Assembly: GCA_002384055.1 (NCBI GenBank)
Contig: DGAU01000021.1
Span: 9,000 to 34,115 of the forward strand
DNA from: Flavobacteriaceae bacterium UBA4022
Lineage (GTDB): Bacteria > Bacteroidota > Bacteroidia > Flavobacteriales > Flavobacteriaceae
Length of the DNA stretch: 25,116 nucleotides
Direction: 5' to 3'
The notes below the pieces were generated by a model. That model was not told the origin of the DNA. It did no database searches and worked only from the letters and a program-made list of their open reading frames with translations. Each line of letters starts with the position of its first letter. Within the stretch, counting starts at the first letter, position 1. The translations under genes and the position numbers were made by a program. Below are positions 7,879-15,497 of the stretch, in pieces.

Positions 7879-8430
7879 ATGGGATATACACCAAGACTTA
7901 AGGATGAATATAGAAGTAGAATAGTTTCTGCTTTGGTCGAAGAATTCGGCTACAAGAATGTAATGCAGGTACCTAAATTAGAGAAGATTGTTATCTCACG
8001 AGGTGTCGGAAATGCTGTTGCAGATAAGAAACTAATCGAATACTCTATTGACGAATTGACCAAAATAACTGGTCAAAAGGCTGTGCCAACGATTTCAAAA
8101 AAGGATGTCGCTACGTTTAAGTTGCGTAAAGGCATGCCGATTGGAACCAAAGTAACACTAAGAGGAGAGCGCATGTTTGAATTCTTAGATCGTTTGATTA
8201 CTTCAGCATTGCCTCGTGTTAGAGATTTCAATGGGATTAAAGCAACCGGTTTTGACGGTCGTGGGAACTACTCTTTAGGAATTACAGAGCAGATCATTTT
8301 TCCAGAAATCGATATTGATAAGGTGAAGAAAATTGAAGGAATGAACGTTACGTTTATTACTTCTGCAGATACCGATCAAGAAGCAAAATCATTACTTGCC
8401 CAAATGGGCTTACCCTTTAAAAAGAACTAA
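7879..8430 (+). CDS. rplE: 50S ribosomal protein L5
   Basis: L5 binds 5S rRNA with L18 in the central protuberance and contacts P-site tRNA. The 183-residue protein shows YKNVMQVPKLEKIVISRGVG near residues 25-44, the block GQKAVPTISKKDVATFKLRKG, ITSALPRVRDFNG, and the ending VTFITSADTDQEAKSLLAQMGLPF. Lengths and motifs match the family. The rpsN start lies one base after the stop. Confidence 0.98.
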   Translation: MGYTPRLKDEYRSRIVSALVEEFGYKNVMQVPKLEKIVISRGVGNAVADKKLIEYSIDELTKITGQKAVPTISKKDVATFKLRKGMPIGTKVTLRGERMFEFLDRLITSALPRVRDFNGIKATGFDGRGNYSLGITEQIIFPEIDIDKVKKIEGMNVTFITSADTDQEAKSLLAQMGLPFKKN

Positions 8431-8431
8431 G

Positions 8432-8701
8432 ATGGCTAAAGAATCAATGAAAGCCCGTGAGGTAAAAAGAGCAAAAGTAGTGGCGAAATATGCTACCAGA
8501 CGTAAAGCGCTTAAAGAAGCTGGTGATTACGAAGCTTTGCAGAAATTACCTAAAAATGCCTCGCCCATCAGAATGCATAACCGCTGTAAGATTACAGGAA
8601 GACCTAAGGGTTATATGAGAACGTTTGGACTCTCACGTGTTATGTTTCGTGAAATGGCTAACCAAGGATTAATTCCAGGAGTGCGTAAAGCCAGCTGGTA
8701 A
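8432..8701 (+). CDS. rpsN: 30S ribosomal protein S14, zinc-free form
   Basis: S14 is in the 30S head near the decoding region. I place the start at ATG 8432 (MAKESMKAREVKRAK), giving 89 residues. An in-frame ATG at 8396 would add 12 residues lying inside rplE and is not S14-like. The C-terminal core is clear: PKNASPIRMHNRCKITGRP and YMRTFGLSRVMFREMANQG, ending ASW. The protein has one cysteine and lacks the paired CxxC motifs of the short zinc-binding S14, so it is the long zinc-independent (C-minus) type. It ends 66 bases before rpsH. Confidence 0.97.
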   Translation: MAKESMKAREVKRAKVVAKYATRRKALKEAGDYEALQKLPKNASPIRMHNRCKITGRPKGYMRTFGLSRVMFREMANQGLIPGVRKASW

Positions 8702-8767
8702 TCATATTTATAAACCGGGTGAAGGTTTCGTTAAAAAACGAAAAACCACATCCACAATAAATCATAA
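8702..8767 (+). promoter_or_regulatory. 66-base spacer with inverted repeat ahead of rpsH
   Basis: This is one of three larger gaps inside the superoperon. TTTCGTT pairs with AACGAAA around an AAAA loop (8726-8743). With two bulged A residues the stem extends to GGTTTCGTT/AACG..ACC (8724-8747). There is no U-tract, so it is not an intrinsic terminator. It could be an RNA-processing site or a binding site for a ribosomal protein such as S8. That role is a guess. Confidence 0.3.
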
Positions 8768-9169
8768 ATGAATACAGATCCAATCGCAGATTTTCTAACA
8801 CGCGTTAGAAATGCAAGTTTAGCAGGACACCGGGTTGTTGAAGTACCCGCTTCAAACATCAAGAAAGAAATCACTAAGATTCTTTTTGACCAAGGTTTTG
8901 TTTTAAGTTACAAGTTCGAAGAGGGTAAGAACCCTCAGGGAACGATCAAAATCGCATTAAAATATGATAAGGTAACCAAAGAACCGGTTATCCGACGTAT
9001 CGAAAGAATAAGTAAACCAGGTTTGCGTAAATATGTAGGCTCAAGCGAAGTTCCGCGTGTATTGAATGGTTTGGGAATTGCTATTGTTTCGACTTCTTCA
9101 GGAGTCATGACAGGCAAACAAGCTAAAGCGCAGAATGTCGGTGGAGAAGTTTTATGTCGCGTATACTAA
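8768..9169 (+). CDS. rpsH: 30S ribosomal protein S8
   Basis: S8 is a core binder of the central domain of 16S rRNA. In E. coli it represses translation of the spc operon. The 133-residue product has MNTDPIADFLTRVRNASLAGH at the start, RRIERISKPGLRKYVGSSEVPRV in the middle and the signature C-terminus GIAIVSTSSGVMTGKQAKAQNVGGEVLCRVY in order. It follows the 66-base spacer and precedes rplF by 21 bases. Confidence 0.97.
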   Translation: MNTDPIADFLTRVRNASLAGHRVVEVPASNIKKEITKILFDQGFVLSYKFEEGKNPQGTIKIALKYDKVTKEPVIRRIERISKPGLRKYVGSSEVPRVLNGLGIAIVSTSSGVMTGKQAKAQNVGGEVLCRVY

Positions 9170-9190
9170 TAACAAAATAAGGACAAAGAA

Positions 9191-9733
9191 ATGTCAAGAA
9201 TAGGTAATAACCCAGTAGCAATTCCAGACGGTGTCACCGTAGAAGTGAATGACCAAGTCATCACCGTCAAAGGAAAATTAGGCGAGTTAACTCAGAATTT
9301 CGATTCGGTTAGCGTAAAAATAGAAGAAGGCAATGTTTTTGTAGAACGACCTTCTGATGCAAAAGATCACAGAGCAAAACACGGTTTGTACCGCTCTTTA
9401 ATCAATAACATGGTCAAAGGAGTATCCATAGGGTGGTCCAAAGATCTTGAGTTGGTCGGAGTAGGGTATCGTGCGAGCAATCAGGGCCAAAAATTAGAAT
9501 TGGCTGTTGGTTTTTCTCACAACATCATTTTGGACATTGCTCCAGAGGTGAAAGTAGAAACGGTCTCAGATAAAGGGAAAAACCCTATCATTAAACTCAC
9601 GTCATTCGACAAACAATTGGTGGGGCAAGTTGCGGCAAAGATCCGTGGTTTCCGTAGACCAGAACCTTACAAAGGAAAAGGAATCAAGTTTGTTGGTGAA
9701 ATCATTAGAAGAAAAGCAGGTAAATCTGCATAA
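9191..9733 (+). CDS. rplF: 50S ribosomal protein L6
   Basis: L6 lies near the sarcin-ricin loop and the factor-binding site. The 180-residue protein begins MSRIGNNPVAIPDGV and contains two similar L6 folds (residues ~11-82 and ~90-165). It carries GLYRSLINNMVKGVS, GVGYRA and the conserved C-terminal block RGFRRPEPYKGKGIKFV. Length matches the family. The rplR start follows after 11 bases. Confidence 0.97.
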   Translation: MSRIGNNPVAIPDGVTVEVNDQVITVKGKLGELTQNFDSVSVKIEEGNVFVERPSDAKDHRAKHGLYRSLINNMVKGVSIGWSKDLELVGVGYRASNQGQKLELAVGFSHNIILDIAPEVKVETVSDKGKNPIIKLTSFDKQLVGQVAAKIRGFRRPEPYKGKGIKFVGEIIRRKAGKSA

Positions 9734-9744
9734 GACTATAAGTT

Positions 9745-10101
9745 ATGGCATTATCTAAAATGGAAAGAAGAGAGCGTATTCGCTTTCGTATCAGAAAAAC
9801 AGTTTCAGGGAGCGCACAGCGACCAAGATTGGCTGTTTTTAGAAGTAATAAAGAAATTTATGCTCAGCTGATTGACGATGTTAGTGGTAAAACTATTGGC
9901 GCTGCATCTTCAAGAGACAAAGCAATAGACACAGCCAAATTATCAAAGATTGATACGGCTAAATTAGTGGGTAAAACCCTAGCAGAAGCAGCACTCAAAG
10001 CTGGTGTTTCAGAAGTAACTTTCGATCGCGGAGGTTATTTATATCACGGAAGAGTTAAATCATTGGCAGAAGGAGCTCGCGAGGGCGGTTTAAAATTCTA
10101 A
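9745..10101 (+). CDS. rplR: 50S ribosomal protein L18
   Basis: L18 binds 5S rRNA together with L5 and anchors it to the large subunit. The 118-residue protein shows RRERIRFRIRKTVSGSAQRPRL-like N-terminal basic sequence, FRSNKEIYAQLIDDVSGKTI, and the family ending FDRGGYLYHGRVKSLAEGAR then EGGLKF. rpsE starts 4 bases after the stop. Confidence 0.97.
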   Translation: MALSKMERRERIRFRIRKTVSGSAQRPRLAVFRSNKEIYAQLIDDVSGKTIGAASSRDKAIDTAKLSKIDTAKLVGKTLAEAALKAGVSEVTFDRGGYLYHGRVKSLAEGAREGGLKF

Positions 10102-10105
10102 TTAT

Positions 10106-10630
10106 ATGTATCAAGATTATAAAAATGTAGAAATAGTAAAGCCTGGTGGTCTGGAATTAAAGGACCGCTTGGTAGGCGTACAACGTGTGACCAAGGTGAC
10201 TAAAGGAGGGCGAACATTCGGTTTTTCTGCTATAGTTGTTGTTGGTGATGAAAATGGCGTTGTAGGACATGGTCTAGGAAAATCTAAGGATGTTGCAAGC
10301 GCTATTGCCAAGGCTATCGAGGACGCCAAGAAGAACTTGGTTAGAATTCCACTTAATAAAGCGTCCTTGCCTCACGAGCAAAAAGGCAAATATGGTGGTG
10401 CCCGTGTTAACTTATTACCGGCATCAGCGGGTACGGGAGTTATTGCTGGTGGTGCTGTTCGTGCAGTATTAGAAGCCGTTGGGGTACATGATGTATTATC
10501 TAAGTCTCAAGGATCATCTAATCCGCACAATGTAGTTAAGGCAACTTTTGATGCTTTATTGCAACTCAGAAGCGCACATACTGTGGCCAAACAACGTGGT
10601 ATTTCGTTGGAGAAATTATATAAAGGTTAA
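10106..10630 (+). CDS. rpsE: 30S ribosomal protein S5
   Basis: S5 lies at the mRNA entry channel and affects decoding accuracy. The 174-residue product has the S5-type double-stranded RNA-binding domain (residues ~17-80) with VQRVTKVTKGGRTFGFSA and GLGKSKDVASAIAKAIEDAK, then the S5 C-terminal domain with LPASAGTGVIAGGAVRAVLE and DVLSKSQGSSNPHNVVKATFDA-type sequence. The start ATG sits 4 bases after rplR. Confidence 0.97.
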   Translation: MYQDYKNVEIVKPGGLELKDRLVGVQRVTKVTKGGRTFGFSAIVVVGDENGVVGHGLGKSKDVASAIAKAIEDAKKNLVRIPLNKASLPHEQKGKYGGARVNLLPASAGTGVIAGGAVRAVLEAVGVHDVLSKSQGSSNPHNVVKATFDALLQLRSAHTVAKQRGISLEKLYKG

Positions 10631-10641
10631 TTCAAGAAGCT

Positions 10642-10821
10642 ATGGCAAAAATTAAAATCACTAAGGTACGCAGTGACATTAAACGTCCTGAAAGCCAGAA
10701 GAGAACGCTTAAAGCGCTTGGTCTTAAGAAGATTGGGCAGACTGTAGAGCATGACGATACGCCAAATATTCTTGGTATGGTAAAAAAAGTTAATCACCTA
10801 GTTTCGGTTGAAACTAATTAA
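10642..10821 (+). CDS. rpmD: 50S ribosomal protein L30
   Basis: L30 is a small 50S protein. Translation from ATG 10642 gives 59 residues beginning MAKIKITKVRSDIKRP, then QKRTLKALGLKKIGQTVEHDD and a final stretch with NILGMVKKVNHLVSVE, which is the complete L30 fold. The motif LKALGLKKIG is diagnostic. It lies between rpsE (11-base gap) and rplO (11-base gap), the standard position in the spc cluster. Confidence 0.97.
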   Translation: MAKIKITKVRSDIKRPESQKRTLKALGLKKIGQTVEHDDTPNILGMVKKVNHLVSVETN

Positions 10822-10832
10822 GACATACAGAA

Positions 10833-11285
10833 ATGGATTTAAGTAGTTTAAAACCAGCTGAAGGATCAGTAAAAAAAGAAGGGAAGCGCGTAGGCCGTGG
10901 CCAGGGATCTGGTAAAGGTGGTACAGCGACTCGTGGACATAAAGGGGCAAAGTCACGCTCTGGATATTCAAAAAAATTAGGATTCGAGGGTGGTCAAATG
11001 CCATTACAACGTCGGGTGCCTAAATTTGGATTTACGAACATCAATCGTAAAGATTACCAAGGAATAAACTTGGATAAACTTCAGGAATTGGTGGACAATA
11101 AGAAAATTAATGACTCAGTAGATTTAAACACATTGATTGCTTTAGGCTTGTGTGGCAAAAATGAACTGGTCAAAATATTGGGTAGAGGTGAGTTGAAAGC
11201 CAAATTGACGGTTACAGCTCATAAATTTACAGCAACTGCTAAAGCCGCGATTGAAGCTGCTGGAGGTACTGCCGAAACCGTATAA
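10833..11285 (+). CDS. rplO: 50S ribosomal protein L15
   Basis: L15 is a late-assembly 50S protein with a long glycine- and lysine-rich N-terminal extension. The 150-residue sequence begins MDLSSLKPAEGSVKK and shows KRVGRGQGSGKGGTATRGHK (residues ~18-37), FEGGQMPLQRRVPKFGF, and the globular C-terminal half with LGRGELKAKLTVTAHKFTATA. Immediately downstream is secY, the usual neighbour, 11 bases away. Confidence 0.97.
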   Translation: MDLSSLKPAEGSVKKEGKRVGRGQGSGKGGTATRGHKGAKSRSGYSKKLGFEGGQMPLQRRVPKFGFTNINRKDYQGINLDKLQELVDNKKINDSVDLNTLIALGLCGKNELVKILGRGELKAKLTVTAHKFTATAKAAIEAAGGTAETV

Positions 11286-11296
11286 CAACATCTAGG

Positions 11297-12640
11297 ATGA
11301 AATTTATTGAAACCTTAAAAAACGCCTACAAAATTGAAGAGTTGCGCAACCGCGTGGCACTGACCTTAGGGCTTCTACTCGTATATCGATTTGGGGCTCA
11401 AGTGGTATTGCCTGGAATTGATGCAGCGATGTTGAGTGATTTTGCTGGTAGATTTGACGATGGTGGTATTGGTGGATTGCTTAATGCCTTTACAGGTGGA
11501 GCTTTTGCTAATGCTTCAATTTTCGCCTTAGGTATTATGCCCTACATCTCAGCATCTATTGTTGTTCAGTTGATGCAAATCGCGATACCTTATTTGCAGA
11601 AATTGCAAAAAGAAGGCGAAAGTGGCCGCAAAAAGATCAATCAAATTACGCGATGGTTGACCATTGGTATTTGTTTGGTGCAGGCACCTAGTTATTTAGC
11701 AGGACTACCCGCTTTAGGGGTTCCGGCCGAGGCATTTGTTATGGGACAATCAGCCCTGTTTTATATTTCCTCTATCTCTATTTTAGTTACGGGTTGTGTT
11801 TTTGCAATGTGGCTTGGTGAAAAAATCACAGATCGGGGTATTGGTAATGGGATATCAATCCTCATTATGGTGGGTATTATTGCACGACTTCCCTTGACTT
11901 TTGCGCAAGAATTTGCCTCTAGAGTCTTCGAATCGAATGGTGGAATGATCATGATCTTGATTGAACTAGTCATTTGGTTTGTCATCATTTTACTTTCTAT
12001 TTTGTTGGTAATGGCCATGCGCAAGATTCCAGTGCAGTACGCGCGTCGTACCGCCTCTGGAGCCTACGAAAAGAATATTTTTGGAGCACGTCAGTTTATT
12101 CCCCTTAAGCTAAATGCTTCCGGAGTCATGCCGATCATCTTCGCTCAGGCGATCATGTTTGTGCCTTCTGCGGTCGCAAGTTTGTCGGATAGTAATTTCG
12201 CCCAAACCATACAAGCCAACTTTAGTGATATTTTTGGCCTTTGGTACAATTTAGTATTTTGTTTATTGATCATTGTGTTTACCTATTTCTATACGGCGAT
12301 TACTGTGCCCACTAATAAGATGGCGGACGATTTGAAACGTAGTGGCGGATTTATACCGGGCATCAAACCAGGCACAGATACTGCAGAATATTTGGATCGG
12401 ATCATGTCTCAAATCACATTACCAGGCTCGGTGTTTTTAGCGCTTATTGCTATATTTCCAGCTTTTGTAGTGAAGCTAATAGGCATCCAACAAGGATGGG
12501 CTTTGTTCTACGGTGGAACCTCCCTGCTGATTATGGTAGGTGTGGCTATAGACACCATGCAACAAGTAAATTCATACTTATTGAATCGTCATTACGATGG
12601 TTTGATGAAGAGTGGCAAAAATCGTAAAACCGTCGAATAA
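11297..12640 (+). CDS. secY: SecY, protein-conducting channel subunit
   Basis: SecY is the central channel of the SecYEG translocon in the inner membrane, exporting unfolded proteins with SecA and inserting membrane proteins. The 447-residue product has the family length. It shows the first membrane helix (LTLGLLLVYRFGAQVVLPG, ~22-40), the plug region GGIGGLLNAFTGGAF (~56-70), the highly conserved LGEKITDRGIGNGISILIM (~173-191) and about ten hydrophobic segments. Cytosolic loop RKIPVQYARRT (~242-252) is typical. The stop TAA shares its last A with the start of infA. No adk or map gene follows, unlike in many bacteria. Confidence 0.98.
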   Translation: MKFIETLKNAYKIEELRNRVALTLGLLLVYRFGAQVVLPGIDAAMLSDFAGRFDDGGIGGLLNAFTGGAFANASIFALGIMPYISASIVVQLMQIAIPYLQKLQKEGESGRKKINQITRWLTIGICLVQAPSYLAGLPALGVPAEAFVMGQSALFYISSISILVTGCVFAMWLGEKITDRGIGNGISILIMVGIIARLPLTFAQEFASRVFESNGGMIMILIELVIWFVIILLSILLVMAMRKIPVQYARRTASGAYEKNIFGARQFIPLKLNASGVMPIIFAQAIMFVPSAVASLSDSNFAQTIQANFSDIFGLWYNLVFCLLIIVFTYFYTAITVPTNKMADDLKRSGGFIPGIKPGTDTAEYLDRIMSQITLPGSVFLALIAIFPAFVVKLIGIQQGWALFYGGTSLLIMVGVAIDTMQQVNSYLLNRHYDGLMKSGKNRKTVE

Positions 12641-12855
12641 TGGCTAAACAATCAGCAATTGAACAAGATGGTGGTATTATTGAAGCATTGTCCAACGCAA
12701 TGTTTCGTGTTGAGTTAGAGAACGGACATATTGTGACCGCTCATATATCGGGAAAGATGCGTATGCATTACATTAAATTGCTTCCTGGAGATAAAGTTAA
12801 ATTAGAAATGAGTCCATATGATTTATCAAAGGCTCGCATAACCTATAGATATTAA
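12640..12855 (+). CDS. infA: Translation initiation factor IF-1
   Basis: IF-1 occupies the ribosomal A site during initiation and aids IF-2 and IF-3. The 71-residue protein is an OB-fold domain with the conserved blocks EALSNAMFRVELENGH, VTAHISGKMRMHYIKLLPGD and YDLSKARITYRY. Its ATG overlaps the secY stop by one base, indicating coupled translation. It is followed by rpmJ after 6 bases. Confidence 0.98.
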   Translation: MAKQSAIEQDGGIIEALSNAMFRVELENGHIVTAHISGKMRMHYIKLLPGDKVKLEMSPYDLSKARITYRY

Positions 12856-12861
12856 AAAGAG

Positions 12862-12978
12862 ATGAAAGTAAGGACATCGATAAAGAAGAGAAGTGCCGAC
12901 TGCAAGATTGTACGCAGAAAAGGACGTTTGTATGTTATTAACAAAAAGAACCCTAGGTTCAAACAAAGACAAGGATAA
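12862..12978 (+). CDS. rpmJ: 50S ribosomal protein L36, zinc-free form
   Basis: L36 is the smallest 50S protein. ATG 12862 gives 38 residues beginning MKVRTSIKKRSADCKIVRRK and ending NPRFKQRQG. The family's zinc ligands (C, C, C, H) are reduced to one cysteine here: the first position is Ser, the third is Asn in YVINKK, and the His is Phe. It is thus the C-minus type that folds without zinc, the usual form in this phylum to my knowledge. It is 6 bases after infA and 2 before rpsM. Confidence 0.96.
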   Translation: MKVRTSIKKRSADCKIVRRKGRLYVINKKNPRFKQRQG

Positions 12979-12980
12979 TT

Positions 12981-13355
12981 ATGGCAAGAATCGCAGGTGT
13001 AGATATCCCAAAGAATAAAAGGGGTGTAATCGCGTTAACGTATATCTTTGGAGTAGGAAGAACTCGTGCTCAAGATATCTTAAAGAAAGCTGGAGTCAGT
13101 GAAGACAAAAAAGTAACCGAATGGAACGATGATGAAATCGGCGCCATTCGTGAAGCTGTTTCGTTTTTCAAGATCGAAGGTGAATTACGTAGTGAAATCC
13201 AATTAAACATTAAGCGATTAATGGATATTGGTTGTTACAGAGGTATTCGTCACAGAGCTGGTTTACCATTACGTGGTCAGCGCACAAAGAATAACTCAAG
13301 AACGAGAAAAGGAAAACGTAAAACCGTCGCCAACAAGAAAAAGGCAACTAAATAA
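12981..13355 (+). CDS. rpsM: 30S ribosomal protein S13
   Basis: S13 is in the 30S head, bridges to the 50S subunit and contacts P-site tRNA through its basic tail. The 124-residue product begins MARIAGVDIPKNKRGVIALT, carries a helix-two-turn-helix region with YIFGVGRTRAQDIL and ends with GCYRGIRHRAGLPLRGQRTK plus a lysine/arginine-rich tail. Position before rpsK is standard. Confidence 0.98.
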   Translation: MARIAGVDIPKNKRGVIALTYIFGVGRTRAQDILKKAGVSEDKKVTEWNDDEIGAIREAVSFFKIEGELRSEIQLNIKRLMDIGCYRGIRHRAGLPLRGQRTKNNSRTRKGKRKTVANKKKATK

Positions 13356-13366
13356 TTTCTAGGGAT

Positions 13367-13759
13367 ATGGCAAAGACTAGTGCAAAAAACACGAAAAAAC
13401 GGAAGGTTATTATTGAAGCCACAGGTGAAGCACACATTACTGCTTCGTTCAATAACATCATCATTTCGTTGACCAACAAAGGCGGAGACGTTATTTCATG
13501 GTCATCAGCTGGAAAAATGGGTTTTCGAGGCTCTAAAAAGAACACACCTTATGCTGCTCAATTGGCGGCGGAAGATGCTTCTAAAGTAGCTCACGAGGCA
13601 GGATTACGTAAAGTAAAAGTATACGTTAAAGGACCGGGTAATGGTAGAGAATCTGCTATACGTACCATCCATAATGCAGGTATTGAAGTGTCAGAGATCA
13701 TTGACGTCACGCCAATGCCTCATAACGGATGTCGTCCACCAAAACGTCGAAGAGTATAA
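13367..13759 (+). CDS. rpsK: 30S ribosomal protein S11
   Basis: S11 lies on the 30S platform and helps form the mRNA exit path and E site. The 130-residue protein has HITASFNNIIISLTNKGGDV near residues 23-42, WSSAGKMGFRGSKKNTPYAAQ, VKGPGNGRESAIRTIHNAG and the conserved ending VTPMPHNGCRPPKRRRV. It ends 89 bases before rpsD. Confidence 0.98.
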   Translation: MAKTSAKNTKKRKVIIEATGEAHITASFNNIIISLTNKGGDVISWSSAGKMGFRGSKKNTPYAAQLAAEDASKVAHEAGLRKVKVYVKGPGNGRESAIRTIHNAGIEVSEIIDVTPMPHNGCRPPKRRRV

Positions 13760-13848
13760 TTTATTAATAAACTAAGTATAAACCAGAAGGAAAACGAAAA
13801 CTAAAGGATGACCTTAATTTAGATTTTCCCTTCAAAAACAAAAATAGA
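13760..13848 (+). promoter_or_regulatory. Leader-like spacer ahead of rpsD
   Basis: This 89-base gap is AT-rich and holds a long imperfect stem: GAAGGAAAA (13786-13794) pairs with TTTTCCCTTC (13824-13833) with one bulged C. An inner hairpin, AAGG-ATGA-CCTT, is enclosed (13804-13815). S4 represses its own operon by mRNA binding in E. coli and B. subtilis, and S4 is the next gene. An S4-binding leader is therefore a reasonable inference. The fold is from reading only and is not matched to a known family. Confidence 0.35.
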
Positions 13849-14454
13849 ATGGCAAGATATACTGGTCCTAAAACGAAAATAGCCCGAAAGTTCGGTGAAG
13901 CTATTTTTGGAGAAGATAAATCGTTTGAAAAGCGTAATTATCCTCCAGGACAACATGGAAACAACCGCAGAAGAGGGAAGAAGTCGGAATATGCAATTCA
14001 GCTTGCTGAAAAGCAAAAAGCGAAATATACCTATGGTATTTTGGAGCGTCAATTCCGTAACCTGTTCAAAAAAGCTACCGCTGCACCTGGAATTACGGGT
14101 GCTGTATTACTTCAGTTGTGTGAATCACGTTTGGACAATGTAGTTTACCGAATGGGGATCGCACCGAGCAGAAGTGGCGCAAGACAACTCGTATCACACA
14201 GACACATTACAGTTAATGGAGAAAAGGTCAATATACCTTCTTATCAGTTGAAGCCAAATGATGTCGTTGCTGTGCGTGAAAAATCAAAATCTTTGGAAGC
14301 GATTAACAATTCATTGGCCAACGCAAGCCATGTTTATGAATGGATCACTTGGAATGCAGATAAAAAGGAGGGAACATACGTTTCTATACCGCAAAGACTG
14401 CAAATTCCAGAGAACATCAACGAGCAATTCATCGTCGAATTGTATTCTAAATAA
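13849..14454 (+). CDS. rpsD: 30S ribosomal protein S4, zinc-free form
   Basis: S4 starts 16S 5'-domain assembly and shapes the mRNA entry. The 201-residue sequence begins MARYTGPKTKIARKFGEAIF and contains KRNYPPGQHGNNRRRGKKSEY (residues ~28-48). The S4 RNA-binding domain (~92-155) includes LCESRLDNVVYRMGIAPSR and GARQLVSHRHITVNG. It ends with VELYSK. The only cysteine is in LCESRLDN, so the N-terminal zinc-binding cysteines of the C-plus form are absent. In E. coli and B. subtilis S4 also represses its own operon. Confidence 0.98.
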   Translation: MARYTGPKTKIARKFGEAIFGEDKSFEKRNYPPGQHGNNRRRGKKSEYAIQLAEKQKAKYTYGILERQFRNLFKKATAAPGITGAVLLQLCESRLDNVVYRMGIAPSRSGARQLVSHRHITVNGEKVNIPSYQLKPNDVVAVREKSKSLEAINNSLANASHVYEWITWNADKKEGTYVSIPQRLQIPENINEQFIVELYSK

Positions 14455-14474
14455 TCTTAAACACGAGATAAGTT

Positions 14475-15467
14475 ATGGCAGTATTTAGTTTTCAAAAGCC
14501 TGATAAAGTTATCATGATTAATTCTACAGATTTCGAAGGAAAATTTGAATTTCGTCCTTTGGAACCTGGTTATGGATTGACCGTGGGTAACGCCCTAAGA
14601 CGTGTCCTTTTATCTTCTTTAGAGGGATTTGCAATTACTTCGATACGTATCGAAGGAGTCGATCACGAATTCTCTACAGTTCCTGGCGTTGTCGAAGATG
14701 TCACCGAAATGGTCTTGAACTTAAAACAAGTTCGTTTCAAAAGACAAATCGAGGAGATAGATAATGAAACAGTAACGATAGCCGTTTCTGGTGGTAATAA
14801 ATTAACCGCTGGTGACTTCCAAAAGTTCATTTCAGGATTTCAAGTACTGAATCCAGATTTAGTCATTTGTAATATGGACAGCAAAGTGAATTTGAATTTC
14901 GAAATCACTATTGAGAAAGGCCGAGGATATGTTCCTGCTGAAGAGAACAAAAAAGCAAATGCGCCTTTAGGGACTATTTTTACCGATTCGATCTACACCC
15001 CGATAAAAAATGTGAAGTATAGCATTGAAAACTTCAGGGTAGAGCAAAAAACAGATTACGAAAAGTTAGTTTTCGAAATCATGACGGACGGTTCGATCAA
15101 TCCTAAGGATGCCTTGACTGAAGCGGCAAAGACATTGATTCACCACTTTATGTTGTTTAGTGACGAGCGCATCACCCTAGAGGCTGATGAAATCGCCCAA
15201 ACAGAAACATACGATGAAGAGTCATTGCATATGCGTCAGTTGTTGAAGACAAAATTGATCGACATGGATCTTTCAGTGCGCGCTTTAAACTGCCTTAAGG
15301 CAGCCGAAGTAGACACTTTAGGCGACTTGGTATCTTTCAACAAAAACGACTTAATGAAGTTCCGTAATTTCGGAAAGAAATCCTTAACTGAGCTTGAAGA
15401 ACTCGTCAATATTAAGGGATTGAATTTCGGAATGGATCTTTCAAAATATAAATTAGATAAAGACTAG
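14475..15467 (+). CDS. rpoA: RNA polymerase alpha subunit
   Basis: Alpha dimerises to nucleate assembly of RNA polymerase. The 330-residue product has the N-terminal dimerisation domain (~10-230) with FEFRPLEPGYGLTVGNALRR and LLSSLEGFAITSIRI, and the DNA- and activator-binding C-terminal domain (~245-320) with DLSVRALNCLKAAEVDTLGD and FRNFGKKSLTELEELV. Both domains are intact. It sits between rpsD and rplQ as in most bacteria. The stop TAG overlaps a small inverted repeat. Confidence 0.98.
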   Translation: MAVFSFQKPDKVIMINSTDFEGKFEFRPLEPGYGLTVGNALRRVLLSSLEGFAITSIRIEGVDHEFSTVPGVVEDVTEMVLNLKQVRFKRQIEEIDNETVTIAVSGGNKLTAGDFQKFISGFQVLNPDLVICNMDSKVNLNFEITIEKGRGYVPAEENKKANAPLGTIFTDSIYTPIKNVKYSIENFRVEQKTDYEKLVFEIMTDGSINPKDALTEAAKTLIHHFMLFSDERITLEADEIAQTETYDEESLHMRQLLKTKLIDMDLSVRALNCLKAAEVDTLGDLVSFNKNDLMKFRNFGKKSLTELEELVNIKGLNFGMDLSKYKLDKD

Positions 15468-15483
15468 TTTCTTTAGAAACGTC
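15462..15483 (+). repeat. Small inverted repeat in the rpoA-rplQ gap
   Basis: GTTTC and GAAAC enclose a TTTA loop (15467-15480) starting on the last base of the rpoA stop. GAC (15462-15464) and GTC (15481-15483) can extend the stem past a two-base bulge. There is no U-tract. It may be a processing or stability element between rpoA and rplQ, or chance. Confidence 0.3.
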
Positions 15484-15497
15484 TAAAAGAAGTACAA

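Noticed and set aside
8396..8431. Upstream in-frame ATG for rpsN
   Set aside because: It lies inside rplE. The S14 N-terminus begins MAKESMKAREVKRAK at 8432.
13808..13822. Four-codon ATG frame (MTLI) with AAAGG before it, upstream of rpsD
   Set aside because: Too short to call as a gene. It is kept only as a detail of the possible S4 leader.
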